From assembly GCA_026001225.1 (NCBI GenBank), contig BNZQ01000045.1, positions 1-12,986 on the forward strand: a stretch of DNA of 12,986 nt. The letters run 5' to 3'. This document shows positions 12,412-12,986 of this stretch, piece by piece (positions within the stretch are counted from its first letter, which is position 1; each line of letters starts with the position of its first letter). The position numbers were made by a program, and so were the translations under genes. The DNA is from Clostridia bacterium (lineage in GTDB: Bacteria > Bacillota > Clostridia > Christensenellales > DUVY01). The notes under the pieces are model-generated. The model was not told the DNA's origin, did no database searches, and saw nothing but the letters and a program-made list of their open reading frames with translations.

Positions 12412-12986
12412 ATGGCGTGTAAAATTTGTGGTTCCGATAGTAAGTTTTTCCCATTGTGTTTCAAGTGTAAAAAACTTTTTGATGACGGTGAAGTATTGAA
12501 GTGCCCCGATTGTAAAGAGTATTATATAAAACAAGACGGGCATAAGTGTGAAAAGGCGACTGAAAAATCAGATGCCGATAAAAAAGTGTGGGTTAGGTCG
12601 GCAAATGAAAAAAACAATTCTGATGATGAACAAAAATCTATAAGTATTGCTAAAATTGATTCCGATAAGGCTTTATCAAAATGTATTATTTGTGAGTCTG
12701 AAAGCAATGGTCTTTTGTTTTGTAAAAATTGTTATTACAAATATAAAAATAAGGTGCTTTTGCTTAAAGTTTCAAATTGTACAAAAATTGAACTTATGGA
12801 CGATTCTTATGAGGGTATTTATCATTGTGCTGACGGACATATTGTAAAGAGTAAATCAGAAAAAATTATTGATGATTACCTTTTTAAAAAAAATATACTT
12901 CATGCTTATGAAAAGGCATTTCCGATTGACAATAATTCTGCAAATGATTTGCACCCTGATTTTTATTTGCAAGAACAGGATTTGTA
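12412..12986 (+). CDS. Zinc-finger plus PD-(D/E)XK nuclease-like protein, cut by the window end
   Basis: The ATG has a GGTAGG ribosome site at 12401-12406. 191 codons are visible without a stop. Zinc-binding pairs are at Cys3/Cys6/Cys16/Cys19, then Cys31/Cys34/His44/Cys46, and again Cys91/Cys94/Cys104/Cys107. After a CADGH turn (139-143), a restriction-nuclease-like region starts: KSKSEKIIDDYL (Glu150 as first acidic residue), HAYEK, then HPDFYL with Asp183. The expected second acidic-x-Lys or IEYWG-like strand would lie just beyond the end. It is probably a DNA-cleaving protein, perhaps defence or DNA repair cargo. Codons are strikingly AT-rich (AAA, TTT, GAT) unlike the upstream genes, which suggests separate origin or the start of flanking host DNA. 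Confidence 0.65.
   Translation, partial: MACKICGSDSKFFPLCFKCKKLFDDGEVLKCPDCKEYYIKQDGHKCEKATEKSDADKKVWVRSANEKNNSDDEQKSISIAKIDSDKALSKCIICESESNGLLFCKNCYYKYKNKVLLLKVSNCTKIELMDDSYEGIYHCADGHIVKSKSEKIIDDYLFKKNILHAYEKAFPIDNNSANDLHPDFYLQEQDL

Noticed and set aside
10..12820. Shared 12-mer ATGAGGGTATTT at 10-21 and 12809-12820 as possible attachment repeats
   Set aside because: A 12-base match is expected by chance in 13 kb and the second copy is inside a coding region.
1..12986. CRISPR array, tRNA or rRNA genes
   Set aside because: No regularly spaced repeats, cloverleaf or rRNA-like sequence seen on reading both strands.

Overview
The window looks like a filamentous-phage-like (inovirus-type, Tubulavirales) element from a Gram-positive Clostridia-like host. 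The evidence is a rolling-circle HUH Rep at 10772-11833, a membrane-anchored Zot/pI-like morphogenesis ATPase at 6431-8614, a block of secreted or membrane-anchored proteins at 1058-4895, many very small genes with ATGA/TTGA start-stop overlaps, and large intergenic regions full of hairpins. Strong GGAGG-type ribosome sites and near-perfect TTGACA/TATAAT promoters point to a Firmicutes host. No integrase, transposase, tail, terminase or portal gene is visible.

Layout. 65-904: a small hypothetical protein, then a 143-aa protein that may be the single-strand DNA binding protein, separated by a 195-nt structured stretch. 1058-5413: a tightly packed putative virion operon: a 434-aa membrane protein with InlB/Flg_new-type repeats, a 188-aa N-anchored exported protein, a 655-aa signal-peptide protein with a C-terminal hydrophobic anchor, then two small basic soluble proteins starting with TTG and GTG. 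5570-5944: a hypothetical protein. 6125-9111: a basic 66-aa protein, a 32-aa single-span protein, the ATPase, and a basic protein with a YRPAVV motif. 9238-10457: a helix-turn-helix protein of a type common on Firmicutes mobile elements and a zinc-knuckle protein. 10772-11833: Rep. 11834-12411: a gene-free region with three large hairpin or inverted-repeat systems. 12412-end: an AT-rich, incomplete gene for a zinc-finger plus PD-(D/E)XK nuclease-like protein. If the element is circular in its replicative form, the order Rep, SSB, virion proteins, ATPase matches the usual inovirus order.

The most unusual signal is a set of promoter-plus-structured-RNA units in the gaps between operons. Two lie on the minus strand (5417-5529 and 9088-9214). 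Each has a perfect TTGACA-18 bp-TATAAT promoter, a predicted start exactly at the base of a stem, a compact multi-hairpin fold and a U-tract at the end. A third unit on the plus strand (12217-12380) has the same logic: the 16-pair closing stem begins at the predicted transcription start. A further minus-strand promoter, TTGACT-18 bp-TATACT at 6082-6111, has a dyad over its -10 and would give a leaderless message. These could be small regulatory RNAs, or RNA-polymerase-primed complementary-strand origins on the phage single strand. The sequence alone cannot separate these.
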